A DNA stretch of 64,000 nucleotides from Blepharisma stoltei (lineage: Eukaryota > Ciliophora > Heterotrichea > Heterotrichida > Blepharismidae), in assembly GCA_914767885.1 (NCBI GenBank), contig CAJZBQ010000012.1:660501-724500 (forward strand), read 5' to 3'. The position numbers were made by a program, and so were the translations under genes. Position 1 is the first letter of the stretch; the number at the start of each line of letters is the position of its first letter. Below the pieces are notes generated by a model. It had not been told where the DNA came from. It ran no database searches and saw nothing but the letters and a program-made list of their open reading frames with translations. Below, in pieces: positions 62,169 through 64,000 of the stretch.

Positions 62169-62489
62169 ATGCTTAAATTGATTATTAACCTTATGGGAAA
62201 TACTTTTGATAAATTCCAAGAAGGCAAAGTAATAGCTGATAGCTTAGAACTAATAGAAATGCTAATTGAATGAGAAACTTTATTAATATGACGACGAAAT
62301 TATGGCACCAAGCATTATATTCAAATTTGCATAGAAGAGAAATATTTAGGAGTAAAAAGAAGCCCAGCTCTAAAGAAAATTGGAGCCATGAAAAAACAAT
62401 TGATTAATATACAGCAATATATTGACAAATGTAGTGATGAAGAAAACCAAAAATTGACTGAAATTTTTGATACATTAAAAATAAGTTAA
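62169..62489 (+). CDS. Hypothetical helical protein, 106 aa
   Basis: ATG at 62169 opens MLKLIINLMGNTFDKFQEGK. With two TGA codons read as Trp (IEWETLLIWRRNYG) it reaches TAA at 62487-62489. It is mainly helical with a charged C terminus (QQYIDKCSDEENQKLTEIFD). It is not visible as a long frame under the standard code. No family recognised. The next gene follows 42 bp downstream on the same strand. Confidence 0.6.
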
Positions 62490-62531
62490 GACATTTAATA
62501 TAATCAATTATTTTAAATTTTAATAAATTTG

Positions 62532-63188
62532 ATGAAAAGTAGATATCAAAAACAAGATGAACTTCACAAATACTCAGCACTGAGCGAAGTGATGCTGAGG
62601 CTGAAAAAGAAAGGATATATAGATCAATTGCAAGAGGTGTTACTAACTATTTATTTAAATGAGCGAAAAGAAGATGGTATTTACTCTGATAAGCTCAAAG
62701 AAGGTGTTCAAATGATAATTAATGGCTTAATAGAAGAAATCTGGAAAGATCACACTCCTGCTCCAACCAATTTTTCAACTCCATCAACTCCAGAGCCTGC
62801 TAGAACAGTGCAGTTGAAAGTCCCCAGCAATTTATCAAGAAGAACTCCATCCTTAGGCTCTTCAAGTCAAACTCCTACACCTATCCCCCAAAAAAACTCT
62901 GTATATACCCTTCTATTAAGAAACGAAAGTGAAATTGTAAGCTTTTCAGAATTCAATACCATCACTGGCCCATCTACTTTTGGAAAAGCCAAACGAGAAC
63001 TTAAACTAGAAGTCCGAAATAACTCCCCTGGCCCAGCTGCCTACAAATCAGATCCTTTAGTTGTCAAGCAAAAGCCTCCTCAAGTTGTAATGCCGAAATC
63101 AGGAAAACGTGTTGATTTTGTTACAAACACAGATATTCCTGCACCCAACCTTTATTATCCTTCTAAAAGGTTTATCTCAAAGAGGTAA
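62532..63188 (+). CDS. SHIPPO/STPGR-repeat protein, 218 aa
   Basis: The start is MKSRYQKQDELHKYSALSEV, with an N-terminal helical domain (to about residue 75) that recalls the short LisH-like domains of basal-body proteins. After a Pro/Ser/Thr-rich linker it carries SHIPPO-1-type repeats: ITGPSTFGK, NNSPGPAAYKSD and DIPAPNLYYPSKRF. Such repeats occur in microtubule inner proteins and outer-dense-fibre proteins of cilia. Intact. Confidence 0.75.
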   Translation: MKSRYQKQDELHKYSALSEVMLRLKKKGYIDQLQEVLLTIYLNERKEDGIYSDKLKEGVQMIINGLIEEIWKDHTPAPTNFSTPSTPEPARTVQLKVPSNLSRRTPSLGSSSQTPTPIPQKNSVYTLLLRNESEIVSFSEFNTITGPSTFGKAKRELKLEVRNNSPGPAAYKSDPLVVKQKPPQVVMPKSGKRVDFVTNTDIPAPNLYYPSKRFISKR

Positions 63189-63285
63189 TCTTACGAAAAG
63201 CTTAAAACTGTTAATATCTGCCTTGAAAATGAAAATCAATTATTTTTCTAACTTATTAATGCCAAAATAAAGATTAACTATGTTT

Positions 63286-64000
63286 CTATTCTGATATCCT
63301 CATAGTATAACTTCCGTCTTGCTGTGTGTAAGTTTCTGACACAACTGTCCCGAATTCGATAATTCCTCTATCCTTTATAGACGACTCTAAACCTTCCCAA
63401 ATAGATTCAGAGATATATTTTGCAAGTTCTTCAGCTGAGCTGTTATTGATTGGCAATAAAGCGCACATTCTTTTACTTTCCCCCTTGGTTACTGGGTAAT
63501 CTATTAGAAAAATCCATATTTTTCAAAATTAAGATTCTTCGTAAGCGAGTAAAAAAAAATAATTTATATAATCTTATTTTGATAATTTATTATTATATTG
63601 AGAACTTCAGCTAATTCTTTTATAGTCATTGAGAATTTTGCATAATTAAGCTGGCCGATCGGTTTTAGAAAAATACTTACGAAATAAAATTTTAAACTCT
63701 TGCATTCTAAGTCGTTAATTTATAAATTAAATTAGATTTTCATTTGATATCTACAAGTCTAAAATTGTCAAAATCTAAGCATACAGTTTTATTAAAAAAT
63801 AAACTAATGAGTAAGTTTTTTTAGCTTGCCCCAAGGGTAGAGGAGTTAGGAAATTCATAAAAGGTGTTTCTAGGAGCCAGGATTCTGATATGATCTTCTA
63901 GGTCTACGACCTGCAGACTTGTAGATTTTGAAGCTACAAGGACCTTATTGTTTAAAGTTTGACACAATTGCTTTAATGCAGCTTTTATAACACTGAAATC
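63286..64000 (-). CDS. 6-pyruvoyl-tetrahydropterin synthase-like protein, C-terminal part
   Basis: The visible exons (64000-63849 and 63475-63286) join through a 373-bp IES into DFSVIKAALKQLCQTLNNKV..., IRILAPRNTFYEFPKRM, LLPINNSSAEELAKYISESI and VSETYTQQDGSY. These are the dimer-interface and active-site helices, with the Glu of VSET, of the PTPS/QueD fold. The N-terminal zinc-binding His residues lie outside the window. The family makes tetrahydropterin or 7-carboxy-deazaguanine precursors; the exact reaction cannot be set from this part. Confidence 0.75.
63476..63848. mobile_element. MITE-type IES in the PTPS-like gene, 373 bp
   Basis: The element is bounded by TA 63474-63475 and 63847-63848. 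The left end CTTTCCCCCTTGGTTACTGG is followed by the family segment CTATTAGAAAAATCCATATT. The right end is GCTTGCCCCAAGGGTAGAGG plus AGT. Removal joins TTT CCT AAA AGA ATG on the minus strand in frame. Confidence 0.85.

Noticed and set aside
1-64000. Alternative idea that this is somatic (macronuclear) DNA with ordinary long introns
   Set aside because: The inserts begin and end at TA, not GT-AG, while true introns of 15 nt are present in the same genes. Many inserts share transposon-type termini.
1-64000. Prokaryotic features, CRISPR arrays, operons, complete tRNA or rRNA genes
   Set aside because: None seen. Direct repeats found are microsatellites, MITE termini or target duplications; tRNA-like stretches are degenerate.

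Overview
This is germline (micronuclear-type) DNA of a heterotrich ciliate, most probably Blepharisma. Three signs support this. First, TGA is read as tryptophan inside almost every conserved gene, at positions such as the kinase HPWF block and the Rab LQLWDTAGQ block, while TAA and TAG end genes. Second, introns are exactly 15 nt (GTA...AG). Third, many coding regions are split by TA-bounded internal eliminated sequences (IESs) whose removal between two TA dinucleotides restores one frame. In the large coiled-coil, LST8, eIF2-beta, FHA, CEP104, VWA and CDPK genes the summed exons come out an exact multiple of three. Base composition is AT-rich, genes lie on both strands, and most spacers are 20 to 450 bp.

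Layout. 1-11.9 kb: hypothetical and coiled-coil genes, a calcium-dependent kinase, eL36, two small GTPases and the NEDD8 E2 UBC12. 11.9-16.2 kb: one 4.25-kb nested mobile element (a MITE holding a 2-kb foldback and a second MITE that carries SINE-like DNA). 16.2-26.3 kb: copine, eS28, a cyclic-nucleotide-binding protein, casein kinase 1 split by a SINE-like insert, LST8 split by two IESs, a coiled-coil gene split by a truncated SINE-like copy, and an F-box/LRR gene. 26.4-36.4 kb: MITE and SINE copies, nicalin, a membrane protein, uL2, and a 1299-residue coiled-coil gene with two MITE-type IESs. 36.4-46.8 kb: a membrane protein split by a fully palindromic IES, an R/D-rich protein, PRMT1, CFAP99, CEP104 (split by a SINE-like insert) and an ankyrin protein. 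46.8-64 kb: an FHA protein, a RING-MORN protein, two tandem macrodomain/zinc proteins, a NAP-family chaperone, eIF2-beta, an amino-acid transporter with at least three interruptions, a DUF229 sulfatase-like gene with three, a VWA protein, a SHIPPO-repeat protein and the end of a 6-pyruvoyl-tetrahydropterin-synthase-like gene.

The genes are mostly housekeeping, signalling and ciliary and do not form an operon-like pathway. CFAP99 and CEP104 are adjacent. The most notable signal is the insert layer. One abundant MITE family (terminal CCCTCCGTGAGTGAACAAAA) makes up most IESs. Longer, GC-richer, SINE-like retroposons with 9-18 bp target duplications also sit inside exons. In most cases the target duplication contains TA, so the somatic TA-excision machinery could in principle remove retroposons scarlessly. 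All statements about excision are inferred from reading frames; no somatic sequence was available.
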